NCBI GenBank assembly: GCA_016872555.1
Contig: VGZO01000001.1
Location: 147,451-211,450, forward strand
Direction: 5' to 3'
DNA length: 64,000 nucleotides
DNA from: Planctomycetota bacterium
GTDB lineage: Bacteria > Planctomycetota > Planctomycetia > Pirellulales > UBA1268
This document shows, piece by piece, positions 54,433 through 63,695 of this stretch. Every line of letters begins with the position of its first letter. The first letter of the stretch is position 1. The notes under the pieces were generated by a model. The model had not been told where the DNA came from and searched no databases. It worked only from the letters and a program-made list of their open reading frames with translations. Made by a program: the position numbers and the translations under genes.

Positions 54433-56478
54433 TCAGATGTAGCGGTCGACGTGGCGCGGGTCGAGCGGGATGGCGCTGACGGGGATGTCGGCGACGAGAT
54501 CGCGGTGGAGGACCCCGCGGGGGTCGATCAGATCGCGGCCGATCTCGGCCCACGTCTCCTGGAGGCGGGCCGACGGCGCCTTGCCAGCGCAGGCCAATTC
54601 GGCCTCGAGGTCGAGGGCCATACCGACGAGCTCGTATTCGCGCTCGCCGCGGTCGAGCGCCACGGCGTAGACCAGCGCCGCCGTCGAGGCGCAGAGCTGG
54701 TCGAAGATCCCCCCCTCGTCGCCGAGCAGGAAGCTCTTCTCGATGAACGCCCGCTGGTGCCGGGCGATCACCCACAGCACGCGCCTCCCGAGCACGCGTT
54801 GGCGGCGGAACGCGTTGCGGATCCAGCGCTCGCGCGCCGGCGACAGCGCACCGATGCCGCCGAGATCGCCGGGCCGGGGATTGAACGACCCGAGGACCGT
54901 CTTCAGACAGAACCAGCCGAACGCCGCCTTGGCCCCGAGCGCCGAGCGCCCCTGCGCCTCGGCCAGGCCGATCGGCTCGAGGTACCGGGTGCGGATCTCG
55001 CGCGTCATCGCGTTGGGGGCGCCGACGTCGGCGAGGACCGGATTGGGCCCCTCGTAGACCGTGGCGATCGCCACTTCGTGGATGTTCTCGCCGATGTAGT
55101 TTTCGATCGGCACGCGGCCGGCGGGGATCGCCAGGCCATGGCGTTCCGCGGCGCGGCGCTCGTCGACATGGACGGAGCGTCCCCCTTGGATCTGGTAGGC
55201 GTGGATCGCCGTTTGGAGCAGCGACTTGGTCGCGTAGACCTTGGCGATCATCCCCATCGTCTCGTCACGGACGCCGTTGGCGGCAAGCCGGAAACAGACG
55301 TCGCCCAGGGCCCGGCTGGCGAGTGCTCCGGCCACCGCCCGGCCCATCCAGGTGCGGATCCGCGGCGATTCGCCGATCGGCCGGCCGAACGTGCTGCGGA
55401 AGCCGACCCAGCCAGCCCGCACGGTCGCCACGTCGGCCCCCTGCCCGCCGGTCGCCTCGGGATCGCGGATCAGCTGGGCGAGGAGCCGGAAGCTCTTGAC
55501 GGCGCTGTTCACGCAGATCCCGCCGCGCCCCTTGGCCAGCGAGCTGAACGCCTGGGCGAGGCCGCGCCCCGGCGGCCCGAGGAGGTTGTCGATCGGCACC
55601 GGGCAGTCGGTGAGGCGGAACCGGGCGTTCCACAGGTAGTCGAACGCCATCAGCCGGTTGCGCACCATGCGGAACTGCGGCGTGTCGGCGGGAGGCACCT
55701 CGAACACGAGCATCGCCGAGTCGCGCCCCTTCGGCAGCCCCGCGCCGTCGAGCTTGAGGACGAGGATGCAGATCCCGCCGTAGACGACGTTGGTGATCGG
55801 CCACTTCACTCCCGACACGAGCCAGCGCTCGCCGTCGCGCCGGGCCGTGAGCGACAGCTTGCTGGGATCGGCGCCGACCCCCGGCTCGGTGAGGGCGAAC
55901 GAGCCGAGCAGCTCGCCGCGCGCCATCCGCGGGAGGAACCGCTCCTTTTGCTCGTCGGTGCCGAAGTCGAGCAGCGGCGTGACCGGCCCGAGGAAGTTGT
56001 GGACCTCGAACATCACCGCCAGGTCGGGGTGGACGAGCGTCAGCGCCCGCAGCAGCGGCCCGAGATCGCCGAGCCGCGCCCCGGCGCCGCCGTAGCGCGT
56101 CGGGATCGCGAGCCCGAAGAAGCCGCGCTGTGCCAAGCCGGCGATCGTCGCGGGGGTGAACAGCATCCGCTCGTTGTCGAGCAGCCGGCCGTCGCGCTTC
56201 TGCGCGAGGGTGAACTCGAGGCACGCGGCCATCGTCGCCGCCACCGCCGGCTCGGGATTGAAGCGGCCGGCGGCAAACTCCACCGCCCGGGCACGCCCGA
56301 ACAGCGATTCGAGCGTCGGGGCGGCGCCGGAAAACTGCCCTTCGGCGGCCTTGTCGGCGTCGTCGAGCGTGGCCAGGGAGGCGATCTCCTCGGCGCTGCG
56401 CCCCGCCTGGGCGAGGATCAGGGCCATCGCCTCGGCGGCGCTGTCGGCCGCGGGGTCGGTGCTGGCGGGGCGGAGCAT
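54433..56478 (-). CDS. Acyl-CoA dehydrogenase (681 aa, extended type)
   Basis: A 681-residue acyl-CoA dehydrogenase, a paralogue of the one at 42718 but clearly different. It starts MLRPASTDPAADSAAEAMAL. RGFFGLAIPTRYGGAGARLG lies in the N-terminal helical domain; LLGSFALTEPGVGADPSKLS and the beta-domain DGERWLVSGVKWPITNVVYG follow. RSTFGRPIGESPRIRTWMG is an FAD-binding helix and the catalytic Glu is in IATVYEGPNPVLADVG. The last 170 residues form an extra helical tail, as in VLCAD-like members. GGAGGGACG precedes the ATG. The enoyl-CoA hydratase follows and the FabG-type SDR precedes it on the same strand (gap 96 bp), forming a three-gene unit. Confidence 0.92.
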   Translation of the reverse strand: MLRPASTDPAADSAAEAMALILAQAGRSAEEIASLATLDDADKAAEGQFSGAAPTLESLFGRARAVEFAAGRFNPEPAVAATMAACLEFTLAQKRDGRLLDNERMLFTPATIAGLAQRGFFGLAIPTRYGGAGARLGDLGPLLRALTLVHPDLAVMFEVHNFLGPVTPLLDFGTDEQKERFLPRMARGELLGSFALTEPGVGADPSKLSLTARRDGERWLVSGVKWPITNVVYGGICILVLKLDGAGLPKGRDSAMLVFEVPPADTPQFRMVRNRLMAFDYLWNARFRLTDCPVPIDNLLGPPGRGLAQAFSSLAKGRGGICVNSAVKSFRLLAQLIRDPEATGGQGADVATVRAGWVGFRSTFGRPIGESPRIRTWMGRAVAGALASRALGDVCFRLAANGVRDETMGMIAKVYATKSLLQTAIHAYQIQGGRSVHVDERRAAERHGLAIPAGRVPIENYIGENIHEVAIATVYEGPNPVLADVGAPNAMTREIRTRYLEPIGLAEAQGRSALGAKAAFGWFCLKTVLGSFNPRPGDLGGIGALSPARERWIRNAFRRQRVLGRRVLWVIARHQRAFIEKSFLLGDEGGIFDQLCASTAALVYAVALDRGEREYELVGMALDLEAELACAGKAPSARLQETWAEIGRDLIDPRGVLHRDLVADIPVSAIPLDPRHVDRYI

Positions 56479-56574
56479 GGCGCGTCCCTCCGGGAGGCGG
56501 GGGGGCCACCCTGCCACCCCCACAGCGAATGATAGCTGTCCGGGGGCGGTGCGGGGGAGCCGAGCCTGGCGGCG

Positions 56575-57315
56575 TCACATGGCGAACCCACCGTTGACGT
56601 GGATCACCTGCCCGGTCACGTAGCCGGAGCGGGGGGAGCAGAGGAACGTCACGGCGTTGACGACGTCGTCTACCGCCCCGAGCCGGCCGAGCGGGATCGA
56701 GGCGCGGAACTTCTCGGTCACGTCGGCGGGCATGTCGGCGAGGATCTCGGTGGCGATGAATCCGGGGGCGACGCAGTTGACCGTGGTCCCCTGGCGGGCG
56801 AACTCGCGCGCCGCGACTTTCGTCAGCGCCACGATCCCCGCCTTGCTGGCGGCGTAGTTGCCCTGGCCGAAAAACCCCTGGAAGCCGGCCACCGAGCCGA
56901 TCGTCACGATCCGCCCGCCGGGGCGGAGGAGCGTGGTGGCGTGCTGGACGACGTTGAACGTGCCGCCGAGGTTGACGTCGATCACCTGGCGGAAGTCGTC
57001 GGCTGTCATCTTGCGGAGCGTCCGGTCGCGGAGGATGCCGGCATTGGCGACGACGATGTCGAGGCCGCCGACCGCCTCCACGATCGAGCGCATCATCGCG
57101 CCGACCGCGGCATGGTCGGCCACGTCGCACTCGCAGACAAGCGCGGCGCCGGTCTCGGCGGCGAGCGACTCGGCGTCGGCGCGGTTGCGCCCCTCGGGGT
57201 CGGCGACGTAGTTCACCACGCAGCGGATCCCGTCGGCCGCCAGGGCGCGGACGATCCCCGCCCCGATCCCGCGCGAGCTCCCCGTCACCAGCGCCACCCG
57301 TGTGTCGGCCGTCAT
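56575..57315 (-). CDS. FabG/PhaB-type short-chain dehydrogenase
   Basis: A 246-residue classical SDR of the 3-oxoacyl-ACP / acetoacetyl-CoA reductase type. NADP binding by ALVTGSSRGIGAGIVRALAA, CDVADHAAVGAMMRSIVEAV, VVANAGILRDRTLRKMTADD, the active-site SVAGFQGFFGQGNYAASKAG with Ser-Tyr-Lys, VNCVAPGFIATEILADMPAD and the C-terminal GYVTGQVIHVNGGFAM. In a degradation context it may oxidise a 3-hydroxyacyl-CoA or act as AtuG-like. It is divergent from the SCP-x-type thiolase, with 93 bp between the starts that likely hold both promoters (TACACT at 57369-57374 reads to the thiolase). Confidence 0.92.
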   Translation of the reverse strand: MTADTRVALVTGSSRGIGAGIVRALAADGIRCVVNYVADPEGRNRADAESLAAETGAALVCECDVADHAAVGAMMRSIVEAVGGLDIVVANAGILRDRTLRKMTADDFRQVIDVNLGGTFNVVQHATTLLRPGGRIVTIGSVAGFQGFFGQGNYAASKAGIVALTKVAAREFARQGTTVNCVAPGFIATEILADMPADVTEKFRASIPLGRLGAVDDVVNAVTFLCSPRSGYVTGQVIHVNGGFAM

Positions 57316-57408
57316 CGCCCCCTCCGCGCGGTGCCCGAATCGTGTCGCCCACCCTCGCGGCCGGATCCTACACTGCGAGGGGTTTGCCAAGGAGGAGGAG
57401 GAGACGCG

Positions 57409-58635
57409 ATGCGTGACGTGTACGTGGTCGGGGTGGCACGGACCGACTTCCAGCGCAACCTCCGCAAGGAGCGAAAGGCGCTGGCCGACGTGATCGTCGA
57501 GGCGGGGCGCGGGGCGCTGGCCGATGCCGGCGTGGCCGCCGCCGACGTCGGGGCGGGGCTCGTCGGCAACTTCGCCGCCGGCCTGTTCGCCGGCCAGCTC
57601 CACCTCGGCGCACTGCTCCTCGACATCGACCCGGCGCTGGTCGGCATCCCCACCGCCCATGTCGAGGCGGCCTGCGCGTCGGGCGGCTTGGCCGTGGCCA
57701 CGGCGGCGCGGGGGATCGCCGCCGGCCTCCACGACGTGGTCCTCGTCGTCGGCGCCGAGCAGCAGAAGACGATGGCTCCCGCCGACGGCGCCGAGGTGCT
57801 GGCGACCGCGGCCGACAAGGCCGTCGAACGGCCGGAGTATGGCGACCACATGATGCCGCGGATGTTCGCCTCGATCGCCGACCGCTACGCCGCACGCCAC
57901 GGCCTCGCTGACCGCACGCTGGCGCTGGTGGCGGCGAAGAACCACGCCCATGCCGCCCTCAACCCGCTCGCCCAGACGCGCGGCGGCGGAATGTCGCTCG
58001 AGCGCGCCCTGGCCGCCGACGACTCCAATCCGCGCTTCGCGCCACCGCTCAAGGTGTCGGACTGCTCGCAGATCAGCGACGGCGCCGCGGCGCTGGTCCT
58101 GGCGGCGGCGCCGCTGGCCGGCCGGCCGGCGATCCGCCTTCGCGGCCTCGGGCAGGCGACCGACAGGCTGCGCCTGGCAGACAAGGAGGTGCCGGAGTTT
58201 CCCGTCGCCCGCCGGGCGGCCGAGCAGGCCTTCCGGATGGCGGGGATCGGGCCGCGCGAGATCGACTGCGCCGAGGTCCACGACTGCTTTTCGATCACCG
58301 AGATCGTCACCTACGAGCTGCTCGGGTGGGCCGAGCCGGGTGGGGCGACGCGGTTGGTGGAGACGGGGGCGACGATGCTCCCGCAGGTGCGCCGCGAGCT
58401 GGTCGGGACGGCTGCGCCTCCGTGGTCGCTTCCGGTGAACACCGGCGGTGGGTTGATCGGCGACGGCCATCCCGTCGGAGCGACCGGGGTGAGGCAGGTG
58501 GCGGAGATCTTCGACCAGCTCGTCGGCCGGGCGGGAGCGCGGCAGGTCGAGGGAGCGCGGCGGGCGCTGTCGTTCAACCTCGGCGGGACGTTCACGACGA
58601 GCGTGGCGATGGTATGGGAGCGGGCGAGAGCGTGA
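57409..58635 (+). CDS. SCP-x-type thiolase
   Basis: A 408-residue thiolase of the sterol-carrier-protein-x type, used for branched or sterol side chains. It starts MRDVYVVGVARTDFQRNLRK. The nucleophilic Cys is in HVEAACASGGLAVATAARG. SDCSQISDGAAALVLA and CAEVHDCFSITEIVTYELLG (the HDCF motif of this family) follow, and NTGGGLIGDGHPVGATGVRQ holds the second catalytic His. It ends SFNLGGTFTTSVAMVWERAR. GGAGGAGGAGGAG upstream of the ATG is a very strong ribosome-binding site. SCP-x thiolases cleave alpha-methyl-branched ketoacyl-CoA, so this fits an isoprenoid or sterol-type substrate. No sterol-carrier domain is attached. Confidence 0.92.
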   Translation: MRDVYVVGVARTDFQRNLRKERKALADVIVEAGRGALADAGVAAADVGAGLVGNFAAGLFAGQLHLGALLLDIDPALVGIPTAHVEAACASGGLAVATAARGIAAGLHDVVLVVGAEQQKTMAPADGAEVLATAADKAVERPEYGDHMMPRMFASIADRYAARHGLADRTLALVAAKNHAHAALNPLAQTRGGGMSLERALAADDSNPRFAPPLKVSDCSQISDGAAALVLAAAPLAGRPAIRLRGLGQATDRLRLADKEVPEFPVARRAAEQAFRMAGIGPREIDCAEVHDCFSITEIVTYELLGWAEPGGATRLVETGATMLPQVRRELVGTAAPPWSLPVNTGGGLIGDGHPVGATGVRQVAEIFDQLVGRAGARQVEGARRALSFNLGGTFTTSVAMVWERARA

Positions 58636-58772
58636 GTCGCTGGGGCGGCGCCCTGTCTCAACTCGGGCTCCGCAGAGGCGACGCCCCTCGCGCCTGTGGA
58701 CTGCGCGGTCACCTTGGGTCGGAGGAAGCCTCGGCTCCGGCTCTGCAGAGGGGGACGCCCCTCGCGCCTATG

Positions 58773-58818
58773 CCCTCGCATCGACCCGCAGCCAGTGGGT
58801 GACGGGCCGATGCGAGGG
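58773..58818. repeat. Long hairpin after the thiolase gene
   Basis: CCCTCGCATCG (58773-58783) and CGATGCGAGGG (58808-58818) are perfect inverted repeats; the neighbouring G and C extend the stem to 12 bp, and CCC/GGG inside extends it further. It may stabilise or end the thiolase mRNA; no U-run follows. Confidence 0.5.
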
Positions 58819-58948
58819 CGACGGCGGAGGGGCTTCGCGGGTCCCATGAATGGATTCAGGAAGCTGCGGTGCGGGCGCTTTCGCCACGTCGTTGCGGTGA
58901 GTGGTCCTTGCGGCGACTGGTGGTGGTGGCTCGGGCCTCAAAAACGAA

Positions 58949-58981
58949 AAGCCCCGCGGGCTTGGGCAACCCGCGGGGCTT
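58949..58981 (-). terminator. Intrinsic terminator of the fasciclin gene
   Basis: AAGCCCCGCGGG (58949-58960) and CCCGCGGGGCTT (58970-58981) form a perfect 12-bp GC-rich stem with a 9-nt loop. On the minus strand it is followed by TTTTCGTTTTTGAGG, a U-rich tract. It lies 70 bp after the stop of the fasciclin gene, which reads in this direction. Confidence 0.85.
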
Positions 58982-59051
58982 CGATCTGTGCACTGACAAC
59001 AGTCGCCGATGGCGATTATGAGTCAGCGCGGCTGAGTTACTCGTCGCCGCC

Positions 59052-59567
59052 TCACGGCAGGATGACGGTGTCGATGACGTGGATCACGCCGTTCTTGGCC
59101 TTGATGTCGGTCTTCACGACCTTGGCCTTCGACGACGGGGTGCTGATCGTCACACCACCCTCGGTCGCGATCCCGATCGTCTTGCCACCGGCCGTCTTGG
59201 CCTCCTTGAGCTTGACCACGTCAGCCGCCATCACCGAGCCGGGGACGACGTGCAGGAGCAGGATCTCCTTGAGCTTTTCCTTGTTCTCGGGCTTGAGGAG
59301 GTTTTCCACCGTGCCGGCGGGCAGCTTCTTGAACGCCTCGTCGGTCGGGGCGAAGACGGTGAACGGGCCAGGGCTCTTCAAGGTCTCGACCAGGCCGGCG
59401 GCACCCGCAGCTGCGGCCAGCGTCTTGAACGTCCCGGCGGCGACCGCCGTGTCGACGATGTCGGCCGTCTGGAGCAATGCCACCTGGCGAACCGGTTCGG
59501 CGGCGGTCGCCACGCCGAATGCCAACGCCACCGCCGTCAATCCGCTGCACACGCTCGTACGCATCAT
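59052..59567 (-). CDS. Secreted fasciclin (FAS1) domain protein
   Basis: A 171-residue secreted protein: signal peptide [20 protein letters not shown] with cleavage near ATAAEP, then one FAS1 domain of about 140 residues. The two conserved FAS1 boxes are visible: [20 protein letters not shown] (H1) and [13 protein letters not shown] at the C-terminus (H2), with [20 protein letters not shown] in between. FAS1 proteins act as cell-surface adhesion or matrix proteins. The start ATG at 59567 follows GGGGAACAAG. The gene is monocistronic with its own terminator. Confidence 0.93.
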   Translation of the reverse strand: MMRTSVCSGLTAVALAFGVATAAEPVRQVALLQTADIVDTAVAAGTFKTLAAAAGAAGLVETLKSPGPFTVFAPTDEAFKKLPAGTVENLLKPENKEKLKEILLLHVVPGSVMAADVVKLKEAKTAGGKTIGIATEGGVTISTPSSKAKVVKTDIKAKNGVIHVIDTVILP

Positions 59568-60141
59568 GCTTGTTCCCCGTTTCGGATGAACCGCCGAACC
59601 CACCCCGGAACAGCCGGGAATACAGTCAGCGTTTCTTACGCAACCGCAGCCAAGGGTGGGGTCGTAACAGCGAAAGGAAAAAAACTGGAATCCAGCAGGC
59701 CCATGCCCTGGTTGTCCGTGGAAAACGCCCTCTGAGCCCGGTTTTCACCGAGCCAACCGTAAGGCGACCGCGGGAAGCACCGAGGGTTTCCCAGGCGGCC
59801 CTCGGCCGTATCCGGCGGCCGGGCAGATTGTCCGCAGCCTTCAAACAGTTCCACACGCCCGGCCCACGCGCGGCGGTTACCGCGGGCAGCCCGACGCGCC
59901 GGCCGCGCGGCCCGACCCGGCCGACGCACGCCGCCCCAACCCCACGTCGCGCTACCCACGCCGCGCTACCCCGCGACGCCCAGCGCGCCACTCAGCGCCG
60001 CACCTCCCGCCGCACAACCCAGGGCCCCCCTTCACCATCCCATGGGCTGGCGATCCCCTCTGCAGAGCCCGAGCCGAGGCTAGGTCCCGCGTCGCGCACG
60101 AGCCCGGCTCGCCCATGAACCCGGCGTCGCGGCCAGCCCTC
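59568..60141. other. Intergenic region between fasciclin and gltX, holding a diverged repeat copy
   Basis: This 574-bp gap has no credible gene. Its left end (59568-59660) must hold the fasciclin promoter. Next is a diverged copy of the window-end repeat (59717-59821). The stretch 59830-60130 is extremely C/G/A-rich with repeated CGCCGCGC-like words (CGCGCTACCC occurs twice near 59947-59970), probably low-complexity drift. Open frames crossing it show only Arg/Pro/Ala-rich nonsense. Confidence 0.55.
59717..59821 (+). repeat. Diverged single copy of the 105-bp repeat
   Basis: From 59763 to 59821 the sequence is 52 of 59 identical by direct comparison to part of the tandem repeat at 63692-64000 (shared GGCGACCGCGGGAA, CCGAGGGTTTCCC and ATCCGGCGGCCG words). 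The preceding part keeps a hairpin (GTGGAAAAC at 59718-59726 with GTTTTCAC at 59741-59748, one bulged G) at the place of the GTGGACAAAG/CTTTGTCCAC hairpin. The stem is maintained although its bases differ. Confidence 0.6.
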
Positions 60142-61701
60142 TCACCCCGCCAGCGGCAGCGCCCGGGCGATGCGCGCGAGGACCTTGTCGCGTTCGAGGA
60201 TCGCGAGCGTCTCATACAGGCCCGGCCCGACCGAGCGGCCGGTGACCGCGACGCGGACGGCATGGATCAAGTCGCCGACCTTCAGCCCGCGCGACTCGAC
60301 CACTTCCTTGAGCAGTCGCTCGAGCTCGTCCGGCTGAAACGCCCCTGCGGTGTCCAGCCGCTTGGCATAGGCCCGCAGCAGGTCGGCGACACCCGGCTTG
60401 GCGAGGCGCTGCTTGACCGCGGCGTCGTCGAACGGCGGCTCGTCGACGAGGAAAAAGTCGGCGTAGGCGAGGATGTCGCCGGCCACTTTCAGCCGGTCGC
60501 CCGAGGCCTCGATCACCTGGCGCACGATCGCGACCTGCTCCGGCGTCGCCGGGTCGCCAACCAGGCCGGCGCGCACCAGATACGGGAGCATCAGGGCCAG
60601 CTTGTCGTCGACCGACAGCTCGTGCATGTAATGGTCCTGCACGGCCCACAGCTTCTTCGGGTCGAAGCTGGCCGGCGAGGCGTTGATCCGCTCGAGCGAG
60701 AACGCCTCCACCAGTTCGGCACGCGAGAAGAACTCCCGCGAGTCGTCGTAGGACCAGCCGAGCAGCGCGAGATAGTTGTCGATCGCCCAGGGGAGGTAGC
60801 CGACCTCGCGGTAGAAATCGACGATCACCGGATTGAACGTGTCGGCCTCGGGGGCCAAGCCGATCCGTTCGGCGATCCGCGTGCCGTGCTCGGCAACCAG
60901 CTTGAAATCCTGGTTCTTGAGGTACTGGGCGAGCTTTCGCTTCGAGAGCTTCGTGCGGCTCCCCGGCTCGGCGACCAGCGGGAGATGGGCGTAGGCCGGC
61001 AGCGGGTAGCCGAGCGACTGGGCGATGAACGCCTGCCGCGGCGTGTTGGAGAGGTGTTCTTCAGCGCGGATCACGTGGGTGATCGCGAAATCCTGGTCGT
61101 CGACCACGCTGGCGAGGTGGTAGAGGCAGGAGCCGTCGGCGCGCTGGATGACGTGGTCCTGCTCGCGCTCCCAGGCGAATTCCACCCGGCCGCGGACCGC
61201 GTCGAGAATCACCAGCGCCCCCGTGCGCGGCATCTTCAGGCGGACGACGCCGCTGCGCCCCTCGGCCACGAACCGGGCCGCGGCGGCGTCGTCGGAGGCG
61301 GCGAAGCGCCGGCTGTAGAGAAACGGCTTGCCCGCCGCCTGGGCCGCCTTCCGCTCATCGTCGAGCTCCGCCGGCGTGGCGAAGTCGCGGTAGGCATGGC
61401 CGGAGGCGAGCAGACGCTCGACGGCCGCCTTGTGGTGGGCCGAGCGCTGCGACTGGAAATAGGGGGCATGGGGGCCGCCGACTCCCGGTCCCTCGTCCCA
61501 GTCGATCCCCAACCAGCGGAGCCCGTCGAGGATCGGGGCGAGGGCTTCATCGACGTTGCGTTCGGCGTCGGTGTCGTCGATGCGGAGGATGAACGCCCCG
61601 CCGTGCTTCCGTGAGAACAGCCAGTTGAACAGCGCCGTACGGACGCCGCCGATGTGGAGGTAGCCGGTCGGACTGGGCGCGAAGCGGGTGCGGACTGTCA
61701 C
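60142..61701 (-). CDS. gltX: Glutamyl-tRNA synthetase
   Basis: A 519-residue class I aminoacyl-tRNA synthetase that charges tRNA-Glu. The HIGH-type motif is in RFAPSPTGYLHIGGVRTALF and the KMSKS-type motif in GSRTKLSKRKLAQYLKNQD. DDTDAERNVDEALAPILDGL, EAVRTHVIRAEEHLSNTPRQ-like HVIRAEEHLSNTPRQ, and LPAYAHLPLVAEPGS support it. The anticodon-binding C-terminal part is all helical, ending ILERDKVLARIARALPLAG. The length is slightly above the usual 470-500. It is followed by the repeat region and preceded by the membrane protein gene on the same strand (gap of 55 bp). Confidence 0.97.
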   Translation of the reverse strand: MTVRTRFAPSPTGYLHIGGVRTALFNWLFSRKHGGAFILRIDDTDAERNVDEALAPILDGLRWLGIDWDEGPGVGGPHAPYFQSQRSAHHKAAVERLLASGHAYRDFATPAELDDERKAAQAAGKPFLYSRRFAASDDAAAARFVAEGRSGVVRLKMPRTGALVILDAVRGRVEFAWEREQDHVIQRADGSCLYHLASVVDDQDFAITHVIRAEEHLSNTPRQAFIAQSLGYPLPAYAHLPLVAEPGSRTKLSKRKLAQYLKNQDFKLVAEHGTRIAERIGLAPEADTFNPVIVDFYREVGYLPWAIDNYLALLGWSYDDSREFFSRAELVEAFSLERINASPASFDPKKLWAVQDHYMHELSVDDKLALMLPYLVRAGLVGDPATPEQVAIVRQVIEASGDRLKVAGDILAYADFFLVDEPPFDDAAVKQRLAKPGVADLLRAYAKRLDTAGAFQPDELERLLKEVVESRGLKVGDLIHAVRVAVTGRSVGPGLYETLAILERDKVLARIARALPLAG

Positions 61702-61756
61702 GGGACTCTCGCCAGGGGGAGGAGATCGCGGCGACGCTGCCGACGCCGGCCCGCGG

Positions 61757-62809
61757 TCAGGCGGCCGCCGCCGCTTCCTCGGCCTCGCGGATCCGCGCCA
61801 GCTTGCGGAGCCGCTTGCGCTCCGACTTGCTCAGCCGGGCGTCGTCGGGATCGACGTCGGAGCCGTCAGTGTAGAGCGTCGGCTCGGTGACCGTCTCGGC
61901 CGTGGCCGCGGCGACGACGACCTCGGCGTCGGGCACCTGCCGGGGGCCCTCGGCGGGCCGCTTCGTCTCCGCTTTCGGCTTGGCTGCCCCGGCGGGCACG
62001 GGATGAACGCCGCGGATCTCGCGGATCACCCCCCGCGCCGTCACCAGCAGCCCGACGGCGATCGCCGCCGCTCCCCCGCACGTCGCCGCCGCCGCCACGA
62101 ACGGGGCGTTCGCCATACCCGAGAGCGTGGCCCAGGCGGCGATCACCCAGCCGATCAGCCCGGTGGCGAACCATCCGGCGGGCACTGCCCGGTTCGACAG
62201 GGCCGACAGCGCCGGCACGAGCGCCGCGGGCAGCGCGATGCCGGCGACGAGGTACCACCACCCGCAGCCGTCCGGACCGAACCGGAGGCCGGTGAGATCG
62301 GTGCCGACGGCGGCCACGAGGCGGCCGACCGGGACGGTGGTCGCGATGCTGGCCGCGAAGAGAACCAGTGCCAGGGCCGTGAAGCCGCGCCCGGCCGGGG
62401 GCTGGCGGAAGCGGAGCATGCCCCGGACGACGAGGCTCGTGGCCGCCGCGACGAGCAGCAGCTGCTGCGTCAGCCAGGCCGCGAGCCCCGCGGCGGTCGT
62501 CGGGTCGAGGCACGTCGCCAACGCGGACGCCGAGCGGGCGAAGCGCCCCTCGGGCGCGCCGGCCAGCCGACCGATGACGGCCGGGGAGCCGGCGGCGATG
62601 ACGGCCGCGGTGAGGAGGATCGTGCCACCGGCCAGGGCGATGAACCGCGCCACGCCGGTCGGAACCCAGACGGCGGGGGGCGTTTGCCGTTCCGGTGCGG
62701 CCGCCGCCCAATAGCGCGGCGCCGAGCGGGCGGGCCGGTGGGTGGAACGACCGAGGGGGAGCAACGAGCGACATTGCCCGGCCGAGGGCTGGCTGCCGGC
62801 GGAGGACAT
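61757..62809 (-). CDS. Multi-pass membrane protein with basic/acidic tail, function unknown
   Basis: A 350-residue protein; the ATG at 62809 starts [20 protein letters not shown]. After about 45 polar residues come about eight hydrophobic segments: [120 protein letters not shown]. The C-terminal 85 residues are soluble, with a Pro/Ala linker, an acidic [20 protein letters not shown] stretch and a helical Lys/Arg tail. This soluble tail form ([17 protein letters not shown]) recurs in planctomycete hypothetical proteins. No transporter motif is seen. It probably shares a transcript with gltX downstream. Confidence 0.75.
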   Translation of the reverse strand: MSSAGSQPSAGQCRSLLPLGRSTHRPARSAPRYWAAAAPERQTPPAVWVPTGVARFIALAGGTILLTAAVIAAGSPAVIGRLAGAPEGRFARSASALATCLDPTTAAGLAAWLTQQLLLVAAATSLVVRGMLRFRQPPAGRGFTALALVLFAASIATTVPVGRLVAAVGTDLTGLRFGPDGCGWWYLVAGIALPAALVPALSALSNRAVPAGWFATGLIGWVIAAWATLSGMANAPFVAAAATCGGAAAIAVGLLVTARGVIREIRGVHPVPAGAAKPKAETKRPAEGPRQVPDAEVVVAAATAETVTEPTLYTDGSDVDPDDARLSKSERKRLRKLARIREAEEAAAAA

Positions 62810-63020
62810 GGCTGACCGGAGAATCCATCCAGGTGGGGGCGGCAGTGCCCCGGGGACGACCGCGGCATCCGTGCCGACGGGAATCGCGCCCCGATGGTTT
62901 TTCGACCTCCCACCCCGCCAACCTGCACCCGCCGGCGGCCCACGATCCCAACGCGCACCGTCGGTAGGTTCGGCACCGTCCTCCCGGTCGCCACCGGCGC
63001 CGCCGATCGTCGGCGGTTGT

Positions 63021-63049
63021 TTGCCCCCCTCACGGCGAAAGGCTAGGAT
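63021..63049 (+). promoter_or_regulatory. Sigma-70-like promoter of sod
   Basis: TTGCCC (63021-63026), 17 bp, TAGGAT (63044-63049). The predicted start point is about 35 nt before the sod ATG. The -35 hexamer equals that of tpx and differs by one base from that of recA. Confidence 0.55.
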
Positions 63050-63089
63050 CCCACAACTTCCCGCACACCTTTCCAAGCGAGGTTCACCG

Positions 63090-63695
63090 ATGGCCTACAC
63101 GCTGCCTCCCCTGCCCTACGCCTTCGACGCCCTCGAGCCCTACATCGACGCGCGGACGATGGAGATCCACCACGACAAGCACCACGCGACGTACGTCACC
63201 AACGTCAACAAGGCGCTCGAGGGCAACGCGCTGGGCGACCTGCCGGTCGAGAAGCTGATCGCCGACCTCGAAAAGGTCCCCGAGGCGATCCGGACCGTCG
63301 TCCGCAACAACGGCGGCGGCCACGCCAACCACACGCTGTTCTGGGAGTCGCTCGCCAAGGGCAAGGGGGGCGAGCCGGGTGGCCAGCTCGGCGAGGCGAT
63401 CCGCAGCGTGTTCGGGTCGTTCGACAACTTCAAGGCCGAGTTCACCAAGGCGGCCCTCGGCCGGTTCGGCAGCGGCTGGGCCTGGTTGTCGCGGGCCCCG
63501 GGCGGGAAGCTGGTGGTGGAGAGCACCGCAAACCAAGACAGCCCGATCATGCACGGCAACGTGCCTCTGCTCGGGATCGACGTCTGGGAGCACGCCTATT
63601 ACCTGCTCTACCAGAACCGCCGCCCCGACTACGTCAACGCGTTCTACAACGTGATCGACTGGGACGCGGTCGGAAAGCGGTTTGCCGCCCGCTGA
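63090..63695 (+). CDS. sodA: Superoxide dismutase, Fe/Mn type
   Basis: A 201-residue Fe/Mn superoxide dismutase converting superoxide to oxygen and peroxide. The N-terminal helical hairpin domain contains [20 protein letters not shown] with the first metal ligand His27 and the gateway Tyr35. [20 protein letters not shown] carries the second His. The C-terminal domain has [15 protein letters not shown] and [20 protein letters not shown] with the Asp and last His ligands. [10 protein letters not shown] and [16 protein letters not shown] favour Mn or cambialistic type over Fe, but the metal cannot be settled by reading. The 105-bp repeat array starts at the stop codon. Confidence 0.97.
   Translation: MAYTLPPLPYAFDALEPYIDARTMEIHHDKHHATYVTNVNKALEGNALGDLPVEKLIADLEKVPEAIRTVVRNNGGGHANHTLFWESLAKGKGGEPGGQLGEAIRSVFGSFDNFKAEFTKAALGRFGSGWAWLSRAPGGKLVVESTANQDSPIMHGNVPLLGIDVWEHAYYLLYQNRRPDYVNAFYNVIDWDAVGKRFAAR

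Larger units (their letters stand above)
58636..59051. other. Intergenic region after the SCP-x-type thiolase
   Basis: This 416-bp gap has no gene. It holds two copies of GACGCCCCTCGCGCCT (near 58680 and 58754, 74 bp apart), a long hairpin (58773-58818), and the terminator of the fasciclin gene (58949-58981). The remaining part, about 58820-58940, shows no recognisable signal. Confidence 0.6.

Noticed and set aside
59626..59991. Minus-strand frames of about 110-120 codons between fasciclin and gltX
   Set aside because: They cross the diverged repeat and the low-complexity CG tract, have Arg/Ala/Gly-rich products and no start signal.
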